Shown piece after piece: positions 8,721-16,664 of a DNA stretch of 64,000 bases. The position numbers and the translations under genes were made by a program. Below the pieces are notes generated by a model, which was given only the letters and a program-made list of their open reading frames with translations, was not told the origin of the DNA and made no database searches. Numbering within the stretch: the first letter of the stretch is position 1; each line of letters starts with the position of its first letter. Origin of the DNA: Comamonas sp. BIGb0124 (GTDB lineage Bacteria > Pseudomonadota > Gammaproteobacteria > Burkholderiales > Burkholderiaceae_C); contig NZ_RJVF01000008.1 in the NCBI RefSeq assembly GCF_003752175.1, positions 1,050,073 through 1,114,072 of the forward strand, read 5' to 3'.

Positions 8721-8770
8721 CCAAAAACCAGAAACCCCCGGAAGTGCGTTGAACTTCAACGTCTTTTCCG
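8721..8770 (-). terminator. Probable terminator of the tRNA-Val transcript
   Basis: Read on the minus strand just downstream of the tRNA, CGGAA and TTCCG bracket an inner stem CGTTGA/TCAACG with a 3-base loop (8739-8770). This is followed by a T-rich stretch, GGGTTTCTGGTTTTTGG (8722-8738). Position and form fit an intrinsic terminator. Confidence 0.6.
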
Positions 8771-8780
8771 AGGGTTAAAT

Positions 8781-8857
8781 TGGTAGGCGCGATTGGACTC
8801 GAACCAACGACCCCCACCATGTCAAGGTGGTGCTCTAACCAGCTGAGCTACGCGCCT
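8781..8857 (-). tRNA. tRNA-Val (anticodon GAC)
   Basis: Read on the minus strand, the 77-base sequence begins AGGCGCGTAGCTCAGC and ends in an encoded CCA. The acceptor arms AGGCGCG/CGCGCCT pair fully, the D-arm has GCTCAGCTGGTTAGAGC, and the T-arm contains GGTTCGAGTCC. The anticodon arm CCACC-TTGACAT-GGTGG places GAC at positions 34-36, which reads GUC valine codons. It lies next to relA on the same strand. Confidence 0.97.
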
Positions 8858-8947
8858 GTCTCTGTTTGTCCGAGAACGCTATTGTAGCAAGCTTTTTTCG
8901 TCTTTTCGACTCGACTGCACTTTTTTCATTTTTTCTTGGTTTTCGGT

Positions 8948-11215
8948 TCACTGACGGCGCGCATGGCGCACGCCGGCGATGCGTCCGACGACGGACAGCA
9001 CATGGGCAAGTCGGCCCGAATGCGTGACTTCGACGGTGAAGGTCATCCAGGCGATGCCCTTGACGGTGGAGGTCTGCACACCGATGACGTTCATGCTCTC
9101 TTTGGAGAACACTTCGGAGATGTCGCGCAGCAGGCCCTGGCGGTCGACGGCCTCGACCGCGATGTCGACCGGGTAGAAGGCCGGAAGATTGGCACTGCCG
9201 GTGGCCCACTGCACGTCGATCACCCGCTCGGGACTGCGCGACACCAGTTCGCGGAAGTTCGGGCAATTGCCGCGGTGGATGCTCACGCCCTTGCCCCGTG
9301 TGACAAAACCCCGGATCTCGTCGGGCGGCGCCGGCTTGCAGCAACGCGCGAGCTGGGTCAGCAGCGAATCCATGCCCACCACCAGCACACCGCTCTTCTG
9401 GTCGTCGGCCTTGGGTTTGCGCAGCAGCACCTCGTCGGCGGCGTCGTCGGCTTGCGGGCGCAGCAGGGTCTCGATGTTGCGCAGCGAGTATTCGTCCTTG
9501 CCCACCACCTCGAACAGGCTGTCCGCAGTCTTGAAGCCCAACTGGGCCGCCAGATCCTCGAGTCGGGTCGAGGTCTTGCCTTCGCGCTGCAGCAGGCGCT
9601 CGACCGCATCGCGCCCCTTGGCCACGTTCTCGTGGGCGACCTGGGCATTGAACCAGGCACGCACCTTGGACTTGGCCCGAGGGCTGGTCAGGAAACCCAG
9701 TTCGGGGTTGAGCCAGTCGCGCGACGGGCCGCCTTCCTTGGTCGAGATGACCTCGATGGTCTGGCCGTTCTGCAGCGGCGTGTTGAGCGTGACGAGCGTG
9801 CCGTCGACCTTGGCGCCCCGGCAGCGGTGGCCCAGGTCGGTGTGCAATGCATAAGCGAAGTCCACCGGCGACGCGCCCTTCGGCAGGTCGATGATGGCGG
9901 CGTCGGGCGTGAAGACGTAGATGCGGTCGTCGAACAGGCCGTCGGCGCCCAGGCTCGCCATGCGGGCCGACGACAGGTCGCGTTCCCAGGCCAGCAGCTG
10001 GCGCAGGATGGCGATCTTGGTGTCGTACTCGCTGTCGGCCGAAACCCCGGTATAGCCGGCGGAGCCGGCTTCTTTATAGGCCCAGTGGGCGGCCACGCCA
10101 TGCTCGGCATGGTCGTGCATGGCCTGGGTGCGGATCTGGATCTCGACCGGGCGCCCCACCGCGTCGCGCACCACGGTGTGCAGCGACTGGTAGCCGTTGA
10201 CCTTGGGCCGGGCGATGTAGTCGTCGAACTCGCTCGGCAACGGCGTGAACTCCCGATGCACCCAGTCGAGCGCGGTATAGCAGTTCGCGACTTCGGGCAC
10301 CACCACCCGCAGCGCGAGGATGTCCAGCACCTGGTCGAAGTCGAGCGACTTGCCGCGCATCTTGCGCACGATGCTGTAGATGTGTTTGGGCCGGCCATGC
10401 ACGACGGCCTTCAGGCCCAGCGCCGCCAGGCCGTCGGCGACGCGATGGCGCAGCGATTCGATGTAGGCCTCGCGCTCGACGCGTTTCTCGTCGAGCAGCT
10501 TGGCCACCGCCTTGTAGGTTTCGGGCTCGAGGAAACGGAAGGACAGGTCCTCCATCTCCCACTTGATCTGCCAGATGCCCAGCCGGTTCGCCAGCGGCGC
10601 GAAGACCTCGAGCGATTCGCGCGCGATGGCCGGCGAAGGCTGGAGTTTCTGAGCCGCGTGGAACCTGAGCGTCTGAAGGCGAGAGGCCAGTCGCAGCATC
10701 ACCACACGCAGGTCGCGCGAGAAGGCCAGCAGCATGCGGCGCACGGCCTCGGCCTGCGAGGCATCGGCCGGACCGGCTGCCTGCGAACGGCTCTGCGCCT
10801 GGCGGGCCTGTTTCTGGAGCTGCACCAGCTTGGTGGTTTCCAGCGCAAGCTGGGCGTAGTCCTGGCCAAAGGCCTTGCCGATGACTTCGCCCGGCTTGTT
10901 GAGATGATCGCAGGTATAGACCAGATAGGCAGCGGCCTGCATGGCATCCGAGCCGCCGATGTGGCCGAGAATGGCCGCCACCGCATCCGCATGGGCGAGT
11001 GCGTTCTCGCCCGTCGACAGCACCTCGGTCCCGATGAGGGGGTCGGCAAAGGCGCGTGCACGCGACAGCGACTGGCTCTGCTCGAGCGCCGACTTGGCGG
11101 TGAATTCCTGGGAGGCAGCGGCCACGATGGGACTCACCGGATAGGCGACATCCGAACGCACCGGCGTCGGGGGCGGAGCGGCGAGAGGCACGGAACTGAG
11201 TTCTTGCACGGACAT
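8948..11215 (-). CDS. relA: RelA, GTP pyrophosphokinase ((p)ppGpp synthetase I)
   Basis: A 755-residue enzyme that makes (p)ppGpp on stalled ribosomes during amino-acid starvation. The order is degenerate HD domain (about residues 70-190), synthetase domain (GRPKHIYSIVRKM, NGYQSLHTVV), TGS domain (IYVFTPDAAIIDLPKGASPVDFA), conserved cysteine region (CCKPAPPDEIRGFVTRGKGVSIHRGNC, here only pointed to at about 625-650) and a C-terminal ACT domain. Two features mark it as the monofunctional synthetase rather than SpoT. The HD signature is lost (VYTCDHL at 99-105 where hydrolases have a His-Asp pair), and the synthetase has EFDD near residue 330 (the EXDD motif) instead of RXKD. A spoT gene should exist elsewhere. 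It starts three bases after the stop of the hydrolase gene, so the two are probably co-transcribed. Confidence 0.97.
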   Translation of the reverse strand: MSVQELSSVPLAAPPPTPVRSDVAYPVSPIVAAASQEFTAKSALEQSQSLSRARAFADPLIGTEVLSTGENALAHADAVAAILGHIGGSDAMQAAAYLVYTCDHLNKPGEVIGKAFGQDYAQLALETTKLVQLQKQARQAQSRSQAAGPADASQAEAVRRMLLAFSRDLRVVMLRLASRLQTLRFHAAQKLQPSPAIARESLEVFAPLANRLGIWQIKWEMEDLSFRFLEPETYKAVAKLLDEKRVEREAYIESLRHRVADGLAALGLKAVVHGRPKHIYSIVRKMRGKSLDFDQVLDILALRVVVPEVANCYTALDWVHREFTPLPSEFDDYIARPKVNGYQSLHTVVRDAVGRPVEIQIRTQAMHDHAEHGVAAHWAYKEAGSAGYTGVSADSEYDTKIAILRQLLAWERDLSSARMASLGADGLFDDRIYVFTPDAAIIDLPKGASPVDFAYALHTDLGHRCRGAKVDGTLVTLNTPLQNGQTIEVISTKEGGPSRDWLNPELGFLTSPRAKSKVRAWFNAQVAHENVAKGRDAVERLLQREGKTSTRLEDLAAQLGFKTADSLFEVVGKDEYSLRNIETLLRPQADDAADEVLLRKPKADDQKSGVLVVGMDSLLTQLARCCKPAPPDEIRGFVTRGKGVSIHRGNCPNFRELVSRSPERVIDVQWATGSANLPAFYPVDIAVEAVDRQGLLRDISEVFSKESMNVIGVQTSTVKGIAWMTFTVEVTHSGRLAHVLSVVGRIAGVRHARRQ

Positions 11216-11218
11216 GCC

Positions 11219-12223
11219 TCAATCATCCAACAAAAACCGGCTCACGACTTGCAACTGGTCGTCCGAGACGAGCGTGGGCGCGTGTCCGGCCCCCTTGCAA
11301 GTGAAAAGCGTGGCACGGGGGCCTCGCTGCGTCATCTGCAAGGCGGCATCGTGCGACAGCAGATCGCTGTCCTCGCCACGCATCACGAGCGTCGGCACCT
11401 GGATACGGTCGTAGAGCGCCCACAGCAGTGCCTCGCCCTGCTCCCCGGCAGCGGGCGTCATGTCGCGAAAAGCCTGGGCGATGGCCGGGTCGTAGTGCAG
11501 GCGCCAACTGGTGTCCTCGGCCTGCGCCAGCATCGGCAGGGACAGCGCCAGCCACTGCTCGTCGGTGCATGGACCGAATCCGGGCGATACACCGTGCAGG
11601 TAGGCAGCGCCCTCTTCGGGGGTCTGGAACTGGACACCCGGCACGCCGAGGTAGCTGCCGATGCGCTGCAGGGCCGCCCACTGGATGGCCGGGCCGACGT
11701 CGTTCAGCAGCAGGCGGCGTAGACGCGGAGCCGGGGCGGCAGCCTGAACGGCGGGGTCCGACGGCGTGCCGTCGGGGGCGGACTGCAGCGCCCCGGTGGA
11801 TGCCGGACTCGCCGCCATGGGCGCCAGATACCCCGAGGCCGCCAGGGCGATCAGCCCCCCCATGCTGGTGCCGACCCAATCGAAGAAACGATCGGGGCGC
11901 CCTGCGGCCAGTTGGGTCAGGAGCTGCAACAGGTCGACGGCATAGGTCGGCAGTTGATAGGCGTCGGGATCGGGCAACCAGTCGCTTTTGCCGCGCCCGA
12001 CGATATCCGGGCAAACCACGGCCAGCGACCGGCCCGCGGCCTGCGCCTGCGACACCAGCGAACGGGCCAGCACGTCGAAGTCGCGACCCTGCCGGGTCAG
12101 GCCGTGGACGCAGACCACCACATGTGCCGCGTCTTCGTCGCCCCACTGCCACCATGCCATGCGATGGCCTCTCTGCGCATCCGGGCAGTTGAGGTAGGCG
12201 AGGCGGGGTTGGAGTATGGACAT
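11219..12223 (-). CDS. Alpha/beta-fold hydrolase
   Basis: A 334-residue soluble hydrolase. The oxyanion region is VVVCVHGLTRQGRDF and the nucleophile elbow is WVGTSMGGLIAL (G-T-S-M-G, serine near residue 130). A late Asp comes in LVMRGEDSDLLS and the catalytic His in CKGAGHAPTLVSDDQ. The Ser-Asp-His triad is therefore complete. The substrate is unknown; members of this group act on small esters. The ATG at 12223 was taken although no clear ribosome binding site precedes it. It is upstream of relA with a gap of only three bases, so relA may depend partly on its promoter. Confidence 0.88.
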   Translation of the reverse strand: MSILQPRLAYLNCPDAQRGHRMAWWQWGDEDAAHVVVCVHGLTRQGRDFDVLARSLVSQAQAAGRSLAVVCPDIVGRGKSDWLPDPDAYQLPTYAVDLLQLLTQLAAGRPDRFFDWVGTSMGGLIALAASGYLAPMAASPASTGALQSAPDGTPSDPAVQAAAPAPRLRRLLLNDVGPAIQWAALQRIGSYLGVPGVQFQTPEEGAAYLHGVSPGFGPCTDEQWLALSLPMLAQAEDTSWRLHYDPAIAQAFRDMTPAAGEQGEALLWALYDRIQVPTLVMRGEDSDLLSHDAALQMTQRGPRATLFTCKGAGHAPTLVSDDQLQVVSRFLLDD

Positions 12224-12591
12224 GGGCAGGGGTTTTGCGTGGATCGGGGCAAGTCGGGACAGAGGAACAAACAGGACGGCACAAAAGAAGCAGAGCCCGT
12301 CGATGCGTGTTGCAGCAGTGCCGCCCCCCTTCCTGTGAGACTGTAAGCGATGCGCATGCCAGGTGCGACGCTGATGCAATGCGTATTTACGATAGGCGGA
12401 CCGCCTGAACCGGCAGTCCGCCGGACGGGCAGCCACAGGCATCGGCGATCGACCGGCACGGGCCTATCATGCCCCATGACCGTCGCCTGAAGCGTCAACT
12501 CTTTATGATGGTTTCATCACATGCAAATTCAAGAGCCTGTGATCATGAATCGTCGCACTTCACCTTCCAAAGCCAACGGAGATAGACCACC
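12224..12591. other. Divergent promoter region between the hydrolase-relA unit and bdhA
   Basis: No gene is supported here. The right part (about 12,490-12,560) is AT-rich compared with its surroundings and holds GATGGTTTCATC, a short inverted repeat, near 12,508. It is the likely bdhA promoter region. The left part must drive the hydrolase and relA. I see no clear -35/-10 pair. Confidence 0.4.
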
Positions 12592-13368
12592 ATGCTCAAA
12601 GGAAAGACAGCTCTCGTCACGGGATCGACCAGCGGGATCGGACTGGGCATTGCCCAGGCACTGGCCCGGCAAGGCGCCAACGTCGTGCTCAACGGCTTCG
12701 GCGATGTCGAGGGCCCCAAGCAGGCCGTGGCGGCCCTGGGTGTCGAGGTCGCCCACCACGGCGCCGACATGAGCAAGCCCACCGAGATCGCCGACATGAT
12801 GGCCTTCGCGGCCGGCCAGTTCGGCGGCAAGGGCGTGGATATCCTGGTCAACAACGCCGGTATCCAGCATGTCTCGCCCGTGCAGGACTTTCCGGCCGAC
12901 AAATGGGATGCCATCATCGCCATCAACCTCAGCAGCGCGTTCCACACCACCCGTCTGGCCCTGCCGTTCATGCTGACCGCCAACTGGGGACGTGTCATCA
13001 ACATCGCCTCGACCCACGGCCTCGTCGCCTCGGCGGGCAAGTCGGCTTATGTCGCCGCCAAGCACGGCATCATCGGCCTGACCAAATCGGCTGCGCTGGA
13101 GACCGCCACCACCGGGGTCACCATCAACGCGATCTGCCCGGGCTGGGTGCTGACGCCCTTGGTGCAAAAGCAGATCGACGACCGCGCCAGCCGGGAGAAC
13201 ATCAGTGTCGACCAGGCCAAGAAAGATCTGCTGGGTGAAAAGCAGCCCTCGCTGCAGTTCACGACGCCCGAACAACTGGGCGAGCTGGCGGTATTCCTGT
13301 CATCGCCCGCCGCCGACAACGTGCGCGGCGTGGCATGGCAGGTCGACGGCGGCTGGACGGCGCAGTGA
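12592..13368 (+). CDS. bdhA: 3-hydroxybutyrate dehydrogenase
   Basis: A 258-residue short-chain dehydrogenase that interconverts 3-hydroxybutyrate and acetoacetate with NAD, a step of poly-3-hydroxybutyrate and ketone-body use. The NAD-binding motif is TGSTSGIGLGIA at residues 10-21, and NNAG is present near residue 90. The catalytic Ser-Tyr-Lys is in INIASTHGLVASAGKSAYVAAKHG. The segment QHVSPVQDFP and the C-terminal GVAWQVDGGWTAQ are very typical of BdhA rather than generic SDRs. A ribosome binding site GGAG lies just upstream. It is followed by a palindrome and a second acyl-CoA-type SDR, which suggests a fatty-acid or polyester catabolic neighbourhood. Confidence 0.95.
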   Translation: MLKGKTALVTGSTSGIGLGIAQALARQGANVVLNGFGDVEGPKQAVAALGVEVAHHGADMSKPTEIADMMAFAAGQFGGKGVDILVNNAGIQHVSPVQDFPADKWDAIIAINLSSAFHTTRLALPFMLTANWGRVINIASTHGLVASAGKSAYVAAKHGIIGLTKSAALETATTGVTINAICPGWVLTPLVQKQIDDRASRENISVDQAKKDLLGEKQPSLQFTTPEQLGELAVFLSSPAADNVRGVAWQVDGGWTAQ

Positions 13369-13439
13369 CCGCCGGCCACCGAGGCAGGCCGGCGGCGCGC
13401 AACGATCGGCTCTTTCCGGCATCTGCGGGTTTGCACGGC

Positions 13440-13465
13440 TTACGTTGACGTTAACGTCAACGTAA
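13440..13465. promoter_or_regulatory. 26-bp perfect palindrome, probable operator
   Basis: The half-site TTACGTTGACGTT at 13440-13452 is followed directly by its exact reverse complement up to 13465, with no spacer. The core TTGACGTTAACGTCAA resembles, from memory, the palindromes bound by MerR-family regulators of acyl-CoA and branched-chain amino-acid breakdown such as LiuR. It lies 40 bases before the SDR start, so it probably controls that gene. The cognate regulator is not in the window. Confidence 0.75.
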
Positions 13466-13505
13466 AAAGGCTCTGGCGGATTTTCCCGCGACAGGAGTCA
13501 TCGGC

Positions 13506-14264
13506 ATGCGGATTTCAGGCAACGTCTTTATCGTCACCGGCGGCGCGTCGGGACTCGGCGAGGGCACGGCCCGCGCACTGGCCGCCCAGGGTGGGCGTGT
13601 GGTCGTGGCCGATGTTCAGGATGCGCGAGGGGCACAGGTCGCCGACGAGATCGGCGGCGTCTTCGTGCACTGCGACGTGACGCAGGAGGCCGACGGCCAG
13701 GCTGCGGTCGATGCCGCGTGCCGTCTGGGCATGCTGGCGGGCCTGGTGAACTGTGCGGGCATCGCCCCCGCCGAGAAAACCGTGGGCAAGCAAGGCGCGC
13801 ACAATCTCGCGCTGTTCGGCAAGACCATCGCCATCAATCTGGTGGGCAGTTTCAATATGATCCGGCTGGCCGCCACCGCCATGAGCGCGAACCCGCCCGA
13901 GCCGACCGGCGAACGCGGCGTCTTGATCTCGACCGCCTCGGTGGCGGCCTACGACGGCCAGATCGGCCAGGCGGCCTATGCAGCATCCAAGGGTGGCGTG
14001 GTGGGCATGACGCTGCCGATCGCCCGCGACCTGGCCCGCAACGGCATCCGCAACATGACGATCGCGCCCGGCATCTTCGGCACGCCCATGCTGTTCGGCA
14101 TGCCGCAAGAGGTGCAGGACGCACTGGCCGCCAGCGTGCCTTTCCCGTCGCGCCTGGGCACGCCGAACGACTACGCGCGCCTGGTGCTGCACATCCTCGA
14201 CAACGACATGCTCAATGGCGAAGTGATCCGGCTGGACGGTGCCATCCGTCTGGCCCCTCGCTGA
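13506..14264 (+). CDS. 3-hydroxyacyl-CoA dehydrogenase type 2 (HSD10-like short-chain dehydrogenase)
   Basis: A 252-residue NAD-dependent SDR. The nucleotide motif is TGGASGLGEGTA, and NCAGIAPAEKTVGK is the substrate-loop sequence seen in type-2 hydroxyacyl-CoA dehydrogenases. The catalytic segment is ISTASVAAYDGQIGQAAYAASKGG, and IAPGIFGTPM and LNGEVIRLDGAIRLAPR are again typical of this subfamily. Its role would be oxidation of 3-hydroxyacyl-CoA, including methyl-branched ones from isoleucine. AGGAG lies eight bases before the ATG. It sits behind the 26-bp palindrome, which fits control by an acyl-CoA responsive regulator. Confidence 0.9.
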   Translation: MRISGNVFIVTGGASGLGEGTARALAAQGGRVVVADVQDARGAQVADEIGGVFVHCDVTQEADGQAAVDAACRLGMLAGLVNCAGIAPAEKTVGKQGAHNLALFGKTIAINLVGSFNMIRLAATAMSANPPEPTGERGVLISTASVAAYDGQIGQAAYAASKGGVVGMTLPIARDLARNGIRNMTIAPGIFGTPMLFGMPQEVQDALAASVPFPSRLGTPNDYARLVLHILDNDMLNGEVIRLDGAIRLAPR

Positions 14265-14387
14265 CGACGACCGGGCCAAAAGGCGGCTGCAGCCTCCCGT
14301 CCCACATCGGAGACCCGTCCGGGACAGAGGAACGGCTAACATGGTGGTTCTGTTTGCCCGGCCCTCGCCTGGGCCTTTGTTGACCGC

Positions 14388-15872
14388 ATGCCCTCTACCC
14401 ACATTCCCTCCCCTCTGCAAGTCGTCGTGCTCGCTGCCGGAAAAGGCACGCGTATGAAAAGCAGGCTTCCCAAAGTCCTTCATCGCCTGGCAGGCCGCCC
14501 CATGCTCGGGCATGTGCTGGCAGCGGCAGCGGCGCTGGACCCCGAACGGGTGGTCGCCGTCACCGGCCACGGAGCCGCCGATGTCGCCGGCTACCTCGAG
14601 GGCACCGAATGGGCGTCGGCCCGATTCGACATCCGCACGGTCGTCCAGGAACCCCAGCTCGGAACGGGCCACGCCGTGCGGCAGGCCCTGCCCGAACTGG
14701 CAGGCGATGGCACCACCCTCATCCTGTACGGCGACGTGCCACTCACCTCCGCCACCACACTGCGCGCGCTGGTGGCCGCCAGCGCGCCCACCGAGCACGC
14801 CCCTCACGGCCGCCTGGCGCTGCTGACGATCGAGCTGCCCGACCCGACCGGCTACGGACGCATCGTGCGCAACGCCTCGGGTGAAGTGCTGGCCATCGTG
14901 GAACACAAGGACGCGACGGCCTCGCAACGGCTGATCCGCGAGACCAACACCGGGCTCATGGCGGTGCCGACCCGGCAACTCCGGCATTGGCTGCCGCGCC
15001 TGCGCGACGACAACGCCCAGGGCGAGTTCTACCTGACCGACATCGTCGCGATGGCGGTCGACGACGGTGTCCCGGTGGCCGGTGTCGCGGCCCCGAACCC
15101 GACGGAAGTGGCCGGCGTCAACAGCCCGGCCCAGTTGGCCGCTCTCGAGCGCGCGCTGCAGGCGCAGATCGCGCAAGACCTGCTCGAACAGGGCGTCCGC
15201 CTGGCAGACCCGGCCCGCCTCGACGTCCGTGGCACGCTGACCTGCGGGCAGGATGTGGAGATCGACGTCAACTGCGTCTTTCATGGCGACGTGACGCTGG
15301 GCGACGGTGTGCGCATCGGCCCCCACTGCGTGATCGGAAACGCACGGATCGAAGCGGACGCGGTGATTCACGCCTACACCCACATCGACGGCGAGCGGGC
15401 CGGCGTCTCGGTGGGCGCAGGCGCCCTGATCGGCCCGTTCGCCCGACTGCGCCCCGGTGCCAAACTGGGCCGCGAAGTGCATATCGGCAACTTCGTCGAG
15501 GTCAAGAACAGCACGCTGGCCAACGGCGCCAAGGCCAACCACCTGGCCTATCTGGGCGATGCCCAGGTCGGCGAGCGGGTGAACTTCGGCGCCGGCAGCA
15601 TCACGGCCAATTACGACGGAGCCAACAAGCACCGCACGGTGATCGAGGCCGACGTCCATGTGGGCAGCAACTGCGTCCTGGTCGCGCCGGTCACCCTGGG
15701 TGCGGGCGGGACGGTCGGCGGCGGCTCCACCATCACCAAGCACACGCCGCCCGGCGCGCTCAGCGTGGCACGCGGCAAACAAGTCGTCATCGCCAACTGG
15801 AGCCGTCCGGCCAAGGCCCCGGCCCAAGCGCCCGGCCAGCCCCAGCCGGACGCCCCGGGCCCAGAGGCCTGA
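14388..15872 (+). CDS. glmU: GlmU, bifunctional GlcNAc-1-P uridyltransferase / GlcN-1-P acetyltransferase
   Basis: A 494-residue cytoplasmic enzyme that makes UDP-GlcNAc for peptidoglycan and lipopolysaccharide. The N-terminal pyrophosphorylase domain has LAAGKGTRMKSRLPKVLH near residues 15-32, then YGDVPLTSATTLRAL and GEFYLTDIVAMA. The C-terminal half is a left-handed beta-helix of hexapeptide repeats, with IGPFARLRPGAKLG, HIGNFVEVKNS and NYDGANKHRT in the acetyltransferase active site. It is a little longer than the E. coli protein because of a Pro/Ala-rich tail (KAPAQAPGQPQPDAPGPEA). It is followed by nth on the same strand. Confidence 0.97.
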   Translation: MPSTHIPSPLQVVVLAAGKGTRMKSRLPKVLHRLAGRPMLGHVLAAAAALDPERVVAVTGHGAADVAGYLEGTEWASARFDIRTVVQEPQLGTGHAVRQALPELAGDGTTLILYGDVPLTSATTLRALVAASAPTEHAPHGRLALLTIELPDPTGYGRIVRNASGEVLAIVEHKDATASQRLIRETNTGLMAVPTRQLRHWLPRLRDDNAQGEFYLTDIVAMAVDDGVPVAGVAAPNPTEVAGVNSPAQLAALERALQAQIAQDLLEQGVRLADPARLDVRGTLTCGQDVEIDVNCVFHGDVTLGDGVRIGPHCVIGNARIEADAVIHAYTHIDGERAGVSVGAGALIGPFARLRPGAKLGREVHIGNFVEVKNSTLANGAKANHLAYLGDAQVGERVNFGAGSITANYDGANKHRTVIEADVHVGSNCVLVAPVTLGAGGTVGGGSTITKHTPPGALSVARGKQVVIANWSRPAKAPAQAPGQPQPDAPGPEA

Positions 15873-15998
15873 CCGTCACGCCAGAGGCGGTAACGACACG
15901 ACATCCCGACCCGGCTCCCGGCCGTTCACGACTGGGAGTCGACAGAACCCACGTTTTTGCATGCGGCCCCGTCCACCCGGACCGGGCCCTTCTCCACG

Positions 15999-16637
15999 AT
16001 GAACAAACAGGCCATCGCGTCTTTTTTTGCCACCTTGCAGGCGGCCAATCCAGAGCCCAGGACGGAGCTGGAGTACAGCACGCCCTTCGAACTGCTGGCC
16101 GCCGTGCTGCTGTCGGCACAGGCCACCGATGTCGGCGTCAACAAGGCCACGCGCCGGCTCTATCCTGTGGCCAACACGCCTCAAGCCATCCTCGCACTGG
16201 GTTTCGACGGTCTGTGCGATTACATCAAGACCATCGGTCTGTACCGCAGCAAGGCCAAGCACCTGCTGGAAACCTGCCGCATGCTCGTCGAAGAGCACGG
16301 CGGCGAGGTGCCGCACAGCCGCGAGGCGCTCGAAAAACTGCCGGGCGTGGGCCGCAAGACCGCCAATGTGGTGCTGAATGTGGCCTTCGGCGAGCCGACC
16401 ATGGCCGTGGACACACATATCTTCCGGCTCGGCAATCGCACCGGCATGGCACCCGGCAAGACCCCGCTGGAAGTCGAGCTCAAGCTGCTCAAGCGGGTGC
16501 CCAAGGCCTACCTGGTGCATGCCCACCACTGGCTGATCCTGCATGGCCGTTATGTCTGCCAGGCCCGCAAGCCGCAATGCTGGCACTGCACGGTCGCGCC
16601 CTACTGCGATTTCAAGCCCAAGACGCCCGCCCCTTGA
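15999..16637 (+). CDS. nth: Endonuclease III (DNA glycosylase/AP lyase)
   Basis: A 212-residue base-excision repair enzyme that removes oxidised pyrimidines and nicks abasic sites. The helix-hairpin-helix is LPGVGRKTANVVLNVAFG, which carries the catalytic lysine. The catalytic aspartate is in AVDTHIFRLGNR. The 4Fe-4S cluster loop is present as C-x6-C-x2-C-x5-C (CQARKPQCWHCTVAPYC) near the C-terminus. The start is the ATG at 15999 (MNKQAIASFF). It is followed 28 bases later by the DUF72 gene and is probably co-transcribed with it. Confidence 0.97.
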   Translation: MNKQAIASFFATLQAANPEPRTELEYSTPFELLAAVLLSAQATDVGVNKATRRLYPVANTPQAILALGFDGLCDYIKTIGLYRSKAKHLLETCRMLVEEHGGEVPHSREALEKLPGVGRKTANVVLNVAFGEPTMAVDTHIFRLGNRTGMAPGKTPLEVELKLLKRVPKAYLVHAHHWLILHGRYVCQARKPQCWHCTVAPYCDFKPKTPAP

Positions 16638-16664
16638 AACGCGGCCGACCCCGCCGATTCCGCC

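Noticed and set aside
8781..8857. tRNA-Val as an integration site of an island
   Set aside because: The tRNA is intact, no integrase or duplicated 3' end is seen nearby, and the neighbours are housekeeping genes.
8936..11722. A 928-codon plus-strand frame opposite relA
   Set aside because: The minus strand encodes RelA with all its motifs; the plus frame has no motif and shadow composition.
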